Shown piece after piece: positions 10,305 through 19,217 of a stretch of 64,000 bases of DNA. The stretch is from Vitreimonas flagellata (GTDB lineage Bacteria > Pseudomonadota > Alphaproteobacteria > Caulobacterales > Aquidulcibacteraceae), in contig NZ_SBJL01000001.1 of NCBI RefSeq assembly GCF_004634425.1, forward strand, positions 655,001-719,000, in the 5' to 3' direction. How positions within the stretch are numbered: position 1 is the first letter of the stretch; every line of letters starts with the position of its first letter. The translations under genes and the position numbers were made by a program. The notes beneath the pieces are model-generated. The model saw nothing but the letters and a program-made list of their open reading frames with translations. It did not search any database and was not told the DNA's origin.

Positions 10305-10619
10305 TCAACCCAGCACTTGGATTTGAACGTCAACGCCAGCGGAGAGGTCGAGCTTCATCAGCGCATCGACCGTCTGCGGCGTCGGTTGAACGATATCGAG
10401 CACGCGCTTGAACGTGCGGATTTCAAATTGCTCGCGGCTCTTCTTATCGACGTGCGGCGAGCGGTTCACCGTGAACTTCTCAATGCGCGTGGGCAGCGGC
10501 ACCGGGCCGATGACCGTGGCGCCCGTGCGCTTCGCCGTCGACACGATCTCTTTTGCAGAGAGATCGAGCGTGCGGTGATCGAAGGCTTTCAGCCTGATCC
10601 GGATATTTTGCTGCATCAT
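10305..10619 (-). CDS. rpsJ: 30S ribosomal protein S10
   Basis: S10 is a small-subunit head protein and the NusE antitermination factor. The 104-residue product starts [19 protein letters not shown]; the second Met at 10616 would give the usual family length. Conserved blocks are [30 protein letters not shown] and [12 protein letters not shown]. It is the first gene of the S10 operon here; a promoter at 10873-10901 and a structured leader precede it. Confidence 0.97.
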   Translation of the reverse strand: MMQQNIRIRLKAFDHRTLDLSAKEIVSTAKRTGATVIGPVPLPTRIEKFTVNRSPHVDKKSREQFEIRTFKRVLDIVQPTPQTVDALMKLDLSAGVDVQIQVLG

Positions 10620-10697
10620 CACCAGAATTCCCGAATGCGCCCAACTTCTCGCCGGACGCAAAACACGACGGCGCGCCTGTTTCGGCCCACCGACGAG

Positions 10698-10722
10698 AAA
10701 AACGCCGCCCGAACCGGACGGC
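10698..10722 (-). terminator. Terminator-like hairpin in the rpsJ leader
   Basis: On the minus strand an 8-bp stem (GCCGTCCG / CGGGCGGC, one G-U pair, 3-nt loop) is followed by GTTTTTCTC. It lies about 80 bp before the rpsJ start and about 150 bp after the predicted promoter, so it is either the terminator of the upstream gene or an attenuator inside the S10 leader. The second reading fits the promoter position better. Confidence 0.6.
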
Positions 10723-10872
10723 GCTCGCAGACGTGAGGATCGCAAAAAACGCTGCCGAGGCGGGGTTTGGACCCCGCGCATTCCCAATTAGCCATTCCGG
10801 CTGTGGGCTGGCGCCGCGAAGCTTGCGAACCGCGTCTAAGCACGAGTGCTTACGGCCGGCTCGAAGGGGGGT

Positions 10873-10901
10873 GTCCTACAGAGGTGAATCGGGGGCGTCA
10901 A
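10873..10901 (-). promoter_or_regulatory. Predicted sigma-70-type promoter of the S10 operon
   Basis: The minus strand reads TTGACG (10901-10896), a 17-nt spacer, then TAGGAC (10878-10873). The spacing is ideal and the position is just downstream of the 10921-11904 gene and upstream of rpsJ. A transcript from here would have a leader of roughly 250 nt with a 7-bp inverted repeat at 10837-10852 (TAAGCAC/GTGCTTA), a GCGGGGT/ACCCCGC hairpin at about 10759-10776 and the terminator-like hairpin at 10698-10722. Confidence 0.55.
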
Positions 10902-10920
10902 GGCGCGTTTTGCGCTTCTG

Positions 10921-11904
10921 TCACTGCCCCACACGCACATCGCCCGGACCCATGACATCTTTGGTGATCGTGCCGGTAACCGCGCGCGCAGAAACCACGC
11001 CAACGCCTGCAATATCAGCATTAATGTCGCCAACAGTATTGGCCACGTCGAGATCGCCCGCGCCGACCATGGAGACGTTCAAGGTCTGCACGGGTGCGGC
11101 GATATTCACATCGCCAGCGCCCGCCATATCGACCTCCGCAACCGTGATGGCGCCACCCTGGATGGTGATGTTTCCGGCCCCGGCAGAATCAGCGTTCAGC
11201 GAGCCCGTGAGCGAGGCGACGGTGACGTCCCCAGCGCCCGCGATATCGATCTGGGCGTACTCCCCGATGGCGCCGACGGTGACATCGCCCGCACCCGCCA
11301 TGTCGAGGTTGAGCGTCCGCGCGGCGCCAGTGGTTACCGCCCCCGAGCCCGCCAGGTCGAGCTCAAGCTCGCCCGAGACATCAGCAATGTTGGCCGAGCC
11401 GCAGCCCATAAGGTCGAAATTGACGCTTTCCGCTGCAGCAATCTCGGTCGTGCCAGCGCCGCCACGCTCCATAACGAGCGCGCGCGGGGTGCGGATGTTG
11501 ATGATCGGCAGGTTATCGGGGGTGATCGGGTCGTAACCGCGAAGCTCGGCGGCGCCGTCTTCGCGGCAATTACTGATGCGGCCGCGCAGATGGCCGTTAA
11601 TGGTGACCTGGTCGCCGTTCACTTCGACCGTCGGCATCGGCACACCGCCGGGGTTCGTGATCTCAATCTGGAAATCCGCGCGGTCCTCTGGGGTTACCAC
11701 GACGCGGGCCAGTGTGTGACGAAGGCGCAGGGAAGAGCCCACGAACACTTCGGGCTCCAGGCGTCCGGCCTCAGTCGAGGCGATTTCGGCCGTGCCGCCC
11801 TCGTCGGTCTCGATGTGGATGCCCCAATCGTTGGCGCCGACCAGCGCTTTGATACCGAAAAACACCGCGATCACGATCGCGACGACGAATACGAAACGCT
11901 CCAT
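10921..11904 (-). CDS. Envelope protein with GIN/DUF2807-like repeat domain
   Basis: The 327-residue product has one N-terminal hydrophobic segment (FVFVVAIVIAVFFGIKALVG), so it is probably anchored in the inner membrane facing the periplasm or exported. The C-terminal half (about residues 165-315) is built of short repeats around xDMAGAGDVxV / DIAGAGDV, the pattern of the GIN (putative adhesin, DUF2807) beta-helix-like domain. Function is unknown. It lies between tuf and the S10 operon on the same strand, and its stop is 20 nt from the predicted rpsJ promoter. It is not a ribosomal operon gene by family, so its position is unusual. Confidence 0.75.
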   Translation of the reverse strand: MERFVFVVAIVIAVFFGIKALVGANDWGIHIETDEGGTAEIASTEAGRLEPEVFVGSSLRLRHTLARVVVTPEDRADFQIEITNPGGVPMPTVEVNGDQVTINGHLRGRISNCREDGAAELRGYDPITPDNLPIINIRTPRALVMERGGAGTTEIAAAESVNFDLMGCGSANIADVSGELELDLAGSGAVTTGAARTLNLDMAGAGDVTVGAIGEYAQIDIAGAGDVTVASLTGSLNADSAGAGNITIQGGAITVAEVDMAGAGDVNIAAPVQTLNVSMVGAGDLDVANTVGDINADIAGVGVVSARAVTGTITKDVMGPGDVRVGQ

Positions 11905-12000
11905 AAGCCTCTCCCTCGCGCTCTCGCGCGTGCGTCCTATGTCATGAAAGATGCGCCTAGCTGGCGCGTCGGATGCACGCCGGCGACACTATCGTCCCGC

Positions 12001-12231
12001 TTAGTTTGCAGCTAGCCGACGGGCCCGGAGCCGCGCTTCGATGTCTCGATTGAAGTCGGCCAGCACCTGACGCTGCACATTGAGCGGGTCTTGCGCCGCG
12101 GGCGTCGGCGTCGAGGTCAAAGCCTCAATACGGGCGCTCGCAGGCGCGGACTTGGATTTGTCCAACGTATCGGCCCAGACGCTGGGCGAACTGAGACAAA
12201 GCGCCAAAGCGGCGGTCATGATCAAACGCAT
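12001..12231 (-). CDS. Small secreted hypothetical protein
   Basis: A 76-residue product with a clear signal peptide (MRLIMTAALALCLSSPSVWADT, likely cleavage after SVWA) and a short mature part ending in an Arg-rich helix (DFNRDIEARLRARRLAAN). No family is recognised. It is located between tuf and the GIN-domain gene on the same strand, separated from tuf by the strong terminator at 12304-12329, so it is expected to have its own promoter. An in-frame ATG at 12219 is an alternative start. Confidence 0.65.
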   Translation of the reverse strand: MRLIMTAALALCLSSPSVWADTLDKSKSAPASARIEALTSTPTPAAQDPLNVQRQVLADFNRDIEARLRARRLAAN

Positions 12232-12303
12232 GATGCATTCTCCGATCCAACCCGCACTTCAAAGATGCCGCGGCAAAGCCGCTTAGATGCGGCCCAAAAG
12301 CAA

Positions 12304-12329
12304 AAGGGCCGCTCCGAGGAGCGGCCCTT
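12304..12329 (-). terminator. Rho-independent terminator of tuf
   Basis: A perfect 11-bp stem (AAGGGCCGCTC / GAGCGGCCCTT, 4-nt loop) followed on the minus strand by TTGCTTTTGG. It starts 25 nt after the tuf stop codon and is the strongest terminator hairpin in this part of the window. Confidence 0.85.
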
Positions 12330-12353
12330 CCGTATTTCCCATGCGGGGAAAGA

Positions 12354-13544
<1,191 letters not shown>

Positions 13545-13622
13545 TGTAAGGTCCTGTCTCTCCGGCGTGCAAAATGCTGATGGGCGCTAAGGCCCAGCCA
13601 AAGCGCGCGCGTAAGGTGCGCG

Positions 13623-13650
13623 TCTTTAGCCGCATCAACACGGGCGTCAA
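13623..13650 (-). promoter_or_regulatory. Predicted tuf promoter
   Basis: On the minus strand TTGACG (13650-13645), a 16-nt spacer, then TAAAGA (13628-13623), about 80 bp upstream of the tuf start codon. The -35 element is followed by CCC, as in the predicted S10 promoter. Nothing else in the 13545-13706 interval looks like a gene. Confidence 0.5.
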
Positions 13651-13706
13651 GCCCTCTAACGCCTTGGCGCGCCGTTCTAACGCGGTTATTGCTGCACCCG
13701 CGATGG

Positions 13707-13873
13707 TCGTCCCACACGGGACGCTAAGAGGGAACGTGGTGCCGGGGTTCGCCCCCAATCCACGGCTGTGCCCGCAACTGTAAGCGGTGAGCGCTTCGCC
13801 TCACGCCACTGGCCCCGAAACGGCTGGGAAGGCGGCGAAGCCGCAATGACCCGCGAGCCAGGAGACCTGCCGC
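13707..13873 (+). promoter_or_regulatory. Cobalamin riboswitch
   Basis: The interval has the conserved elements of the AdoCbl riboswitch in order: AAGAGGGAAC with the following GTGGTG, the B12-box-like GGCTGTGCCCGCAACTGTAAG, GCCACTGG, GGGAAGGCGG, and GACCCGCGAGCCAGGAGACC with CTGCC. It is upstream of the BtuB-like receptor gene by about 155 nt; that interval (13874-14028) would hold the expression platform and the ribosome binding site AAAAGGGGACGCTCCT before the ATG. Ligand binding would be expected to switch the receptor off when B12 is abundant. Confidence 0.93.
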
Positions 13874-14028
13874 CGCACGTCGCTCGTTCGCCCGGCCGGG
13901 ATCAGCCGTCGAACCGGAAGTCTCCGCAGCAGCGACGCGGGCGGCCCCGCGCTTAAACCGGCGCCCCGCTTGTCGCTGTTCGACGCGCCCTTGGGGACGA
14001 GGCGTGTCTGCAAAAAGGGGACGCTCCT

Positions 14029-15903
14029 ATGCGCCTTTATTCTACCCGCGCTGCCCTGTTGGCGGCCGTTTCTCTCACCACCCTGCCCGCGTACGCGCAG
14101 GATTCGAACGACGTGATCGTCGTCACCGGCGCGCCAGCGCCGATCACGATCGAAAGTCTCCCGGCAGCAATCACGGTGATCGACGCCGACGAAGCCCGCG
14201 CACGCGGCGACATCGCACTCGACCAAGCGCTGGCCAGCGTGCCTGGCGTCCAAGCCCCGCGCACTGGCCCGATTGGTCAACAAACCTCAATCTTCAGCGG
14301 CGGCTTTGAATCGAACCACACGCTTGTGTTGTTCGATGGCGTTCGCATCGACGATCCGTCTACCCCGGAAAGCATCTTCGACGCCGGCCAAGACACGTTG
14401 GCCGACGCCAGCCGCATCGAGGTCGTGCAGGGCCCCCTCTCGGCACTCTACGGCTCCGGCGCGCTCGGCGGCGTCGTCAACATACTGCCGCGCCGCGGCG
14501 GCGAGGGCGCGCTCAACCCGCGCTTGGAAGTCGCAACCGGCTCGTTCGAGACCCTTCTCGCGAACGCGGCCGCTGACGGCGCACTCGGCAATTTTCGCTA
14601 CGCTGTGACTGCTGAGGGCTATGCAAGCGACGGCTACGACATCGTGCCTGAGCGCATGTCGGTTCACACCGGCGAAGGAGACGGCGCATCCATCACCACG
14701 CTCACCGGCGTGTTCGACTACGCGCTCACCGACACGCTTGGTGTTGATTTGCTGCTGCGCCAACGCAAAGCGGACGTCGACTTCGATCCAGGCTTCTTCG
14801 GCGACATTGGCGAAAACCCAGAAGCGGAGATCGCCAGCGACACCGCACTCTGGCGCCTTGGCGCCACTTGGGCGCTGAGCGATGCGCTTTCGCTGCGTCT
14901 GAGCGGCGGCGCGCTGGAAACGGATCGCGTCATCACCGATGCCGGCGTCTCGGGCGACGAATATCATGGAGATCGCGATTTCGCCGACTTCACTGCGACC
15001 TGGTCGATCGCGCCGGATTGGACGCTATTGCTCGGCGCGCAAACGGAAGACGAGACGATTGACGCCGTGAATTTCGGCTCATCGGTTGTCGGCGAGCAAG
15101 AGCACTGGGGCGCTTATGTAGCAGCACAGGGTGCGCTTGGTCCGCTGGCCATCACCGGTGCTGTGCGCCAGGATGATTTTGATGGCTTCGGCCAAGAGGC
15201 GACATGGCGCGCCGGCGTTGCATATCCTTTCGCCGATATCGGTCGGGTCTATGCGTCGTACGGCACGTCGTATCGCGCGCCCTCGCTCTTCGAACGCTTC
15301 GTGCCGTTCTACGGCAATGCCGCGCTCGATCCGGAAAGCGCGGAAACATGGGAAGTGGGCGGCGACGCGCATTTTGCTTTGTTTGGACGGGGCGATGGCC
15401 TCGAACTCGGCGCACTCTATCGCGCCAGTGAGATCGAAGATCTCATCGGTTTTGTCGGCTTCGCCTATGGCAACATTGATGAAGCGGAAATCGAATACGC
15501 CGAAGCGCGCATTGCCGTGCGGCCCACCGATTGGCTGACGGCGCGCGTGATCTACGCCAACACGGACGCGGTGAACGCAAACACGGATGTCGCACTGCAG
15601 CGTCGCCCGGAAGAGGCTTGGAGCGCAGAACTCGCCGCCGAACACGGCGCCCTCAGCGGCCAAATCTCGTGGCGCCAAGTCGGCTCACGTCTCGACACCG
15701 TCTATAATGATCTCGGCTTCTGGTCGGGCGTAGCGGAAGTAGAAGCGTACGACATTCTGCGCGCTTCAGCGGCGTGGGCTGTGGGCGACGACGTGAAACT
15801 CTACGTCGCGGCCGACAATGTGCTCGATGAAACCTACGAGCCCGTCAACGGCTTCGCCGGCGCGCCGGCAAGCGTGTTCGTCGGCATTCGCGTGACGCCG
15901 TAA
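14029..15903 (+). CDS. btuB: TonB-dependent vitamin B12 receptor, BtuB-like
   Basis: This outer-membrane receptor of 624 residues imports cobalamin using TonB energy. It has a signal peptide (MRLYSTRAALLAAVSLTTLPAYA), a TonB-box-like start of the mature part (DVIVVTGAP), a plug domain (about residues 40-155, with VLFDGVRIDDPS and RIEVVQGPLSALYGSGALGGVVNI) and a 22-strand-type barrel that ends in the aromatic-poor but typical VFVGIRVTP. The cobalamin riboswitch directly upstream makes the substrate assignment strong. No btuCDF or btuFCD transporter genes accompany it here. A hairpin at 15911-15934 follows. Confidence 0.88.
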   Translation: MRLYSTRAALLAAVSLTTLPAYAQDSNDVIVVTGAPAPITIESLPAAITVIDADEARARGDIALDQALASVPGVQAPRTGPIGQQTSIFSGGFESNHTLVLFDGVRIDDPSTPESIFDAGQDTLADASRIEVVQGPLSALYGSGALGGVVNILPRRGGEGALNPRLEVATGSFETLLANAAADGALGNFRYAVTAEGYASDGYDIVPERMSVHTGEGDGASITTLTGVFDYALTDTLGVDLLLRQRKADVDFDPGFFGDIGENPEAEIASDTALWRLGATWALSDALSLRLSGGALETDRVITDAGVSGDEYHGDRDFADFTATWSIAPDWTLLLGAQTEDETIDAVNFGSSVVGEQEHWGAYVAAQGALGPLAITGAVRQDDFDGFGQEATWRAGVAYPFADIGRVYASYGTSYRAPSLFERFVPFYGNAALDPESAETWEVGGDAHFALFGRGDGLELGALYRASEIEDLIGFVGFAYGNIDEAEIEYAEARIAVRPTDWLTARVIYANTDAVNANTDVALQRRPEEAWSAELAAEHGALSGQISWRQVGSRLDTVYNDLGFWSGVAEVEAYDILRASAAWAVGDDVKLYVAADNVLDETYEPVNGFAGAPASVFVGIRVTP

Positions 15904-15910
15904 ACTGCAT

Positions 15911-15934
15911 GGGAGCCGCTTTCGAGCGGCTCCC
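15911..15934. terminator. Bidirectional terminator between convergent genes
   Basis: A perfect 10-bp stem GGGAGCCGCT / AGCGGCTCCC with a TTCG tetraloop, located 7 nt after the btuB stop and touching the stop codon of the convergent 15934-16746 gene. T-rich tails are weak on both sides. Confidence 0.65.
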
Positions 15935-16746
15935 TATTGCGCGGGAAGGGCGGGATAGAGCTCCATATCTTCGCCGCGCACTTCGCGTGCTTCGGTGTCG
16001 TAGCACACTGACCGCATCTGGCCGTTTTCGCGCCCGTCGGTTGGGTCGCCAGCGAACCATTGCCGGCTCATCGACACGGCGCCGTCACCGGGCGAGCCAA
16101 TGGCGCCCCAGGTATCGTTCACACGCGTTTGAATGGACTGCGACCGCGCCCAACTCGGCCACGCATCGGCGATGTGGCGGAAGCGCACTTGCAGCGTGCC
16201 ACACGGATAATTACCGAACTGCGTTTCAAGAATTTCAACCACCCGCCGCTCGGACGGCATACAAAAAGACATGCGTCCGCTTGCAGGTGAACCAACTAAG
16301 CGATCGTCGCCTAATCTAGTCAGGCGATATTCAATCACACCCGGGCCGATATCCGATTGCTCGCGCGCCACGAGCACGCCCATGTCCACAAATTCGGCGA
16401 GGCGCGCACGCGTGCGCGCCGTGACCTCGCCGCCCCAATCGCGCTCCATGAGGTCGAAGCGCACGATGAAGACACGGCGCCGTTCCGCCGGATCGAGCCA
16501 GACGCTCGGCCACGGGAAGCACATCGTCTCGCGATCGAGCTGCGCTTGAACCGCCGCAAAAATTTCGGCTTGCGAAATCTCCGGCTCTACACGCTGCACC
16601 ACCATCTCGCGCGCGCCGTTGCTGATTTCGCGCGGCATCCGCGCAGTACTGGATTGCGACCACGCGGTCGCGGCGGCGCACAAGAACACCGCCAGCGCGA
16701 CTGCGCCGACCCAAATGCGAGGCATCGCTCTCGATAGCGGCATCAC
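15934..16746 (-). CDS. Exported hypothetical protein
   Basis: A 270-residue product with an N-terminal signal sequence (RIWVGAVALAVFLCAAATAWSQ) and a soluble remainder. I recognise no family. Visible are paired cysteines (positions around 75, 167, 181 and 247), suggesting disulfides in the periplasm, and a segment RRVFIVRFDLMERDWGGEVTARTRARL. The second in-frame Met (MPRIWVG) is an equally good start. It is convergent with btuB and followed on the other side by tRNA-Gly. Confidence 0.7.
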   Translation of the reverse strand: MMPLSRAMPRIWVGAVALAVFLCAAATAWSQSSTARMPREISNGAREMVVQRVEPEISQAEIFAAVQAQLDRETMCFPWPSVWLDPAERRRVFIVRFDLMERDWGGEVTARTRARLAEFVDMGVLVAREQSDIGPGVIEYRLTRLGDDRLVGSPASGRMSFCMPSERRVVEILETQFGNYPCGTLQVRFRHIADAWPSWARSQSIQTRVNDTWGAIGSPGDGAVSMSRQWFAGDPTDGRENGQMRSVCYDTEAREVRGEDMELYPALPAQ

Positions 16747-16891
16747 CGCCTCCCCCGACCCTCAGCTCCCCCGCCACACTTATTCGTGATCGGGGCCATG
16801 ACCGCAATGTCAGGATGAAACTTTTGTGGTCGCGATTTGTAGGCGCCCGCGATTTAGTCAGCGTAGCGTCTGCGACGTTTGGCGGTTGGGT

Positions 16892-16965
16892 TGGAGCGGG
16901 TAGAGGGAATCGAACCCTCGTCTTTAGCTTGGAAGGCTACGGCTCTACCATTGAGCTATACCCGC
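16892..16965 (-). tRNA. tRNA-Gly (anticodon TCC), CCA encoded
   Basis: The minus strand reads GCGGGTATAGCTCAATGGTA as acceptor and D arm, then an anticodon loop CTTCCAA giving anticodon TCC, then GAGGGTTCGATTCCCTC as T arm and TACCCGC T CCA. The acceptor stem is a perfect 7-bp pairing and CCA is encoded. Confidence 0.96.
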
Positions 16966-17071
16966 GCGGCTCCGCAGATAGCGGCTTCGCGGCGTCTGCG
17001 CCAGCGTCAGAAAGTCCGTATTTGCGCGCTTGAACAGCAGAGCCATGCCCGCTAGAAGCCGCGCTCCGGCT

Positions 17072-17157
17072 GGAAGGGTGGCCGAGTGGTTAATGGCAGC
17101 AGACTGTAAATCTGCCCGCGCGAGCGTACGCTGGTTCGAATCCAGCCCCTTCCACCA
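17072..17157 (+). tRNA. tRNA-Tyr (anticodon GTA), CCA encoded
   Basis: An 86-nt class II tRNA: acceptor GGAAGGG pairing with CCCTTCC, discriminator A and encoded CCA; anticodon loop CTGTAAA gives GTA; the long variable arm CCCGCGCGAGCGTACG separates the anticodon stem from the T arm CTGGTTCGAATCCAG. It is divergent from tRNA-Gly and upstream of rlmB. Confidence 0.97.
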
Positions 17158-17277
17158 TCCTACGCTCGCGAACCGCGCGTAGGATGCTCTCCGTAGCCTC
17201 GGCGAAGGAGCATCACGTTTCCCACTCGCGAGCTTCGGATGGCTGACGCCCTGACCGCGTCTTGAAAGTATCGGCTC

Positions 17278-18069
17278 GTGAACAAGCGTCCTCCATCATC
17301 TCAACGTCCCGCCCACGGCATTCCCGAAGACAAGCTCCCGCGCCGGCAGTTCGAGGAGGAGTTTGGCGGCCCGTCTTGGGTGTGGGGCGTACACGCCTCG
17401 CTCGCGGCGATAGCGAACCCAGCGCGCCGGATTGAGCGTATCGTCGCCACCAAGAACGCTGCTTCCCGCCTCCCCGAGAACGTCAGGCCGCAGATCCTTG
17501 AGCCCGACGCGATCGAGGGAATGTTGCCGCCAGGCGCCGTGCACCAGGGCTTGGCGGTGCGCGCCCATCCGCTCGAGCCAGTGTCGCTGGAAGCGGCGGC
17601 CGGGCCACCTGACGGTCGCAGTGTGCTGGTGCTCGACGGCGTCACCGACCCTCAGAACGTAGGCGCGACTTTCCGTTCCGCCGTCGCCTTCGGCGCGCGC
17701 GCAATCGTGCTCCAAGATCGTAAGTCACCGCCGCTGACGGGCGTGCTCGCCAAGGCCGCCGCCGGCGCCATAGAGCTTGTGCCGCACGTGCGCGCCGTGA
17801 ATCTCGGCCGTGCGATCGAAACGCTGCGGTCGCTTGGTTACGTCACAGTGGCGCTGGAAGGCGAAGCGGAACTCAGCCTGGAAGAGGCGCTGAACGACAA
17901 GCGTCCCGTGGCCCTCGTGCTCGGTGCAGAGGGCAAAGGCTTGCGCCCAGGCGTTGCGGAAGCGTGCGAAAAGCGCGCGCGCATTCCGATCGCGCCGGTC
18001 ATGGAAAGCTTGAACGTGTCCGCAGCGGCTGCAGTCGCCCTATACGAAGCGCGCCGCGGCCGCGCTTAG
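17278..18069 (+). CDS. rlmB: TrmH-family 23S rRNA guanosine-2'-O-methyltransferase, RlmB-like
   Basis: A SPOUT methyltransferase, probably methylating G2251 of 23S rRNA. The 263-residue product has an N-terminal substrate-binding domain (WVWGVHASLAAIANPARRIERIVAT) and the SPOUT knot with its three motifs: GVTDPQNVGATFRSAVAFGA, LVLGAEGKGLRPGV and IPIAPVMESLNVSAAAAVALYE. It starts with GTG at 17278. The neighbourhood tRNA-Tyr/tRNA-Gly/tuf is a common one for this gene. Related TrmH-like proteins with other RNA targets cannot be fully excluded. Confidence 0.9.
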   Translation: MNKRPPSSQRPAHGIPEDKLPRRQFEEEFGGPSWVWGVHASLAAIANPARRIERIVATKNAASRLPENVRPQILEPDAIEGMLPPGAVHQGLAVRAHPLEPVSLEAAAGPPDGRSVLVLDGVTDPQNVGATFRSAVAFGARAIVLQDRKSPPLTGVLAKAAAGAIELVPHVRAVNLGRAIETLRSLGYVTVALEGEAELSLEEALNDKRPVALVLGAEGKGLRPGVAEACEKRARIPIAPVMESLNVSAAAAVALYEARRGRA

Positions 18070-18401
18070 TGCCCGCCGCCACCGCCGCGAAAGATCATGC
18101 GCTTCACGAAGAAGAAGACGCCGATAATAATCAAATAGCCGAGCAATAGAACGAGCACGCGCGTCCAGAACGTCTCGCTCGTGATATCTGGCAACACCAC
18201 CGCGCCGCCATTGCCGGCCAGCACCGGCGCCAATTGCTCAATCGCGATGTGCACGATCACCGCGACAAGCGAGATCGGAAACCATTGCTTCCAAGAGCCC
18301 AAAAACAGCGTCGCAGCGAGCGCTATCAGCAGGCCCTTCGGGTTGTTGATGTTCGCGAAGCCCTCGCGCAGATACGCGACGGCCTGATCCACAAGTTCCA
18401 T
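18066..18401 (-). CDS. Small inner-membrane protein, unknown function
   Basis: A 111-residue product starting MELVDQAVAYLREGF. Three hydrophobic stretches are visible: GLLIALAATLFLG, WFPISLVAVIVHIAIEQL and VLVLLLGYLIIIGVFFFV, followed by a Gly/His C terminus (GGGGGH). The chosen ATG gives the shortest N terminus; the frame is open upstream but that part is hydrophilic and Arg-rich. Its 3' end overlaps the rlmB 3' end by 4 nt in convergent orientation. No family recognised. Confidence 0.7.
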   Translation of the reverse strand: MELVDQAVAYLREGFANINNPKGLLIALAATLFLGSWKQWFPISLVAVIVHIAIEQLAPVLAGNGGAVVLPDITSETFWTRVLVLLLGYLIIIGVFFFVKRMIFRGGGGGH

Positions 18402-18480
18402 GCGACGCCCCCTGCTCGGCCATCCCCATCGGCCGGTTCGCAATTGGTAAAAGGGAAAGTCCGGGTCGTCCAGACGGGCC

Positions 18481-19200
18481 TTAGGGCCGACGTGACCGAA
18501 TCCAACCTGTAATCGAGTGCCGCGCGCCGCGCGCAAACGGCGCCACCACACTGACAGCATGCGGCTGCGGGACTTTGAGGATATTCAAAGCGTTCCAGCG
18601 CGGGGTGTAAGCCTCGGCCACGTGCCCGTCGTCGGTCAAAAACATGAGCAGGCCGCCCCAATCGGCTATCCATTGCGGTGTCAGGTTGAGCACGTAGGCA
18701 AACAGGCGATCTTTGCCCTCGGCGTGATCATCGTGCTGCGTGAGGAAGTGGCCGGGCCGGTAGCGTGTCGCTTGCGCGTCCACATAAGCACAGCGCTCGT
18801 CGCCCGTGAGCTTGCGCAGAAATTGCAGGCCGGCCTCCGAATTGAGCCAGCGGTACAAATCCGCCATCTGCCCGTTCACATAGCGGCCGGCATCGACCTC
18901 ATCGCTCACGCGGAAAGAGTCGAAGAGATACTGAAACTCGTTCGCCGCCTGCGTATGGATCAGGCCCAGCAATTGGTGTCGCTTGCTGACGTCCAGTGCG
19001 GCGACATCCGTGCTCTTTAGATCGTAGCCGCCCTGTTTGCCTTGAAACACGAGCCGCCAATCAAGCGTCTCGCTTTCTTGCAACAGCGCCTGCGCCGCCA
19101 AGGGCTGCAGCACGCCGGGCAAGTGCAAGCGCCCCGTCTTGGTGAGCACGCCACGCGCCTGCGTCAGCATGCGCTCGTCCAGCAAGTCGTTGGCGATCAT
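18481..19200 (-). CDS. 2-oxoglutarate/Fe(II)-dependent dioxygenase, prolyl hydroxylase type
   Basis: The 239-residue product has the double-stranded beta-helix pattern of Fe(II)/2OG dioxygenases: RYRPGHFLTQHDDHAEGKDR supplies the HxD pair (H156, D158), LMFL and NILKVPQPHAVSVVAPF supply the distal His (H214) and an Arg about 10-13 residues later (R224 or R227) for 2OG binding. This matches the SM-20/PHD-like proline 4-hydroxylase family. The substrate is unknown. It is located just downstream of metG on the same strand (18-nt gap), so it may be co-transcribed. The ATG at 19198-19200 was chosen because an earlier start would overlap metG. Confidence 0.82.
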   Translation of the reverse strand: MIANDLLDERMLTQARGVLTKTGRLHLPGVLQPLAAQALLQESETLDWRLVFQGKQGGYDLKSTDVAALDVSKRHQLLGLIHTQAANEFQYLFDSFRVSDEVDAGRYVNGQMADLYRWLNSEAGLQFLRKLTGDERCAYVDAQATRYRPGHFLTQHDDHAEGKDRLFAYVLNLTPQWIADWGGLLMFLTDDGHVAEAYTPRWNALNILKVPQPHAVSVVAPFARGARHSITGWIRSRRP

Positions 19201-19217
19201 AGCTGAGGCCGTAACGC

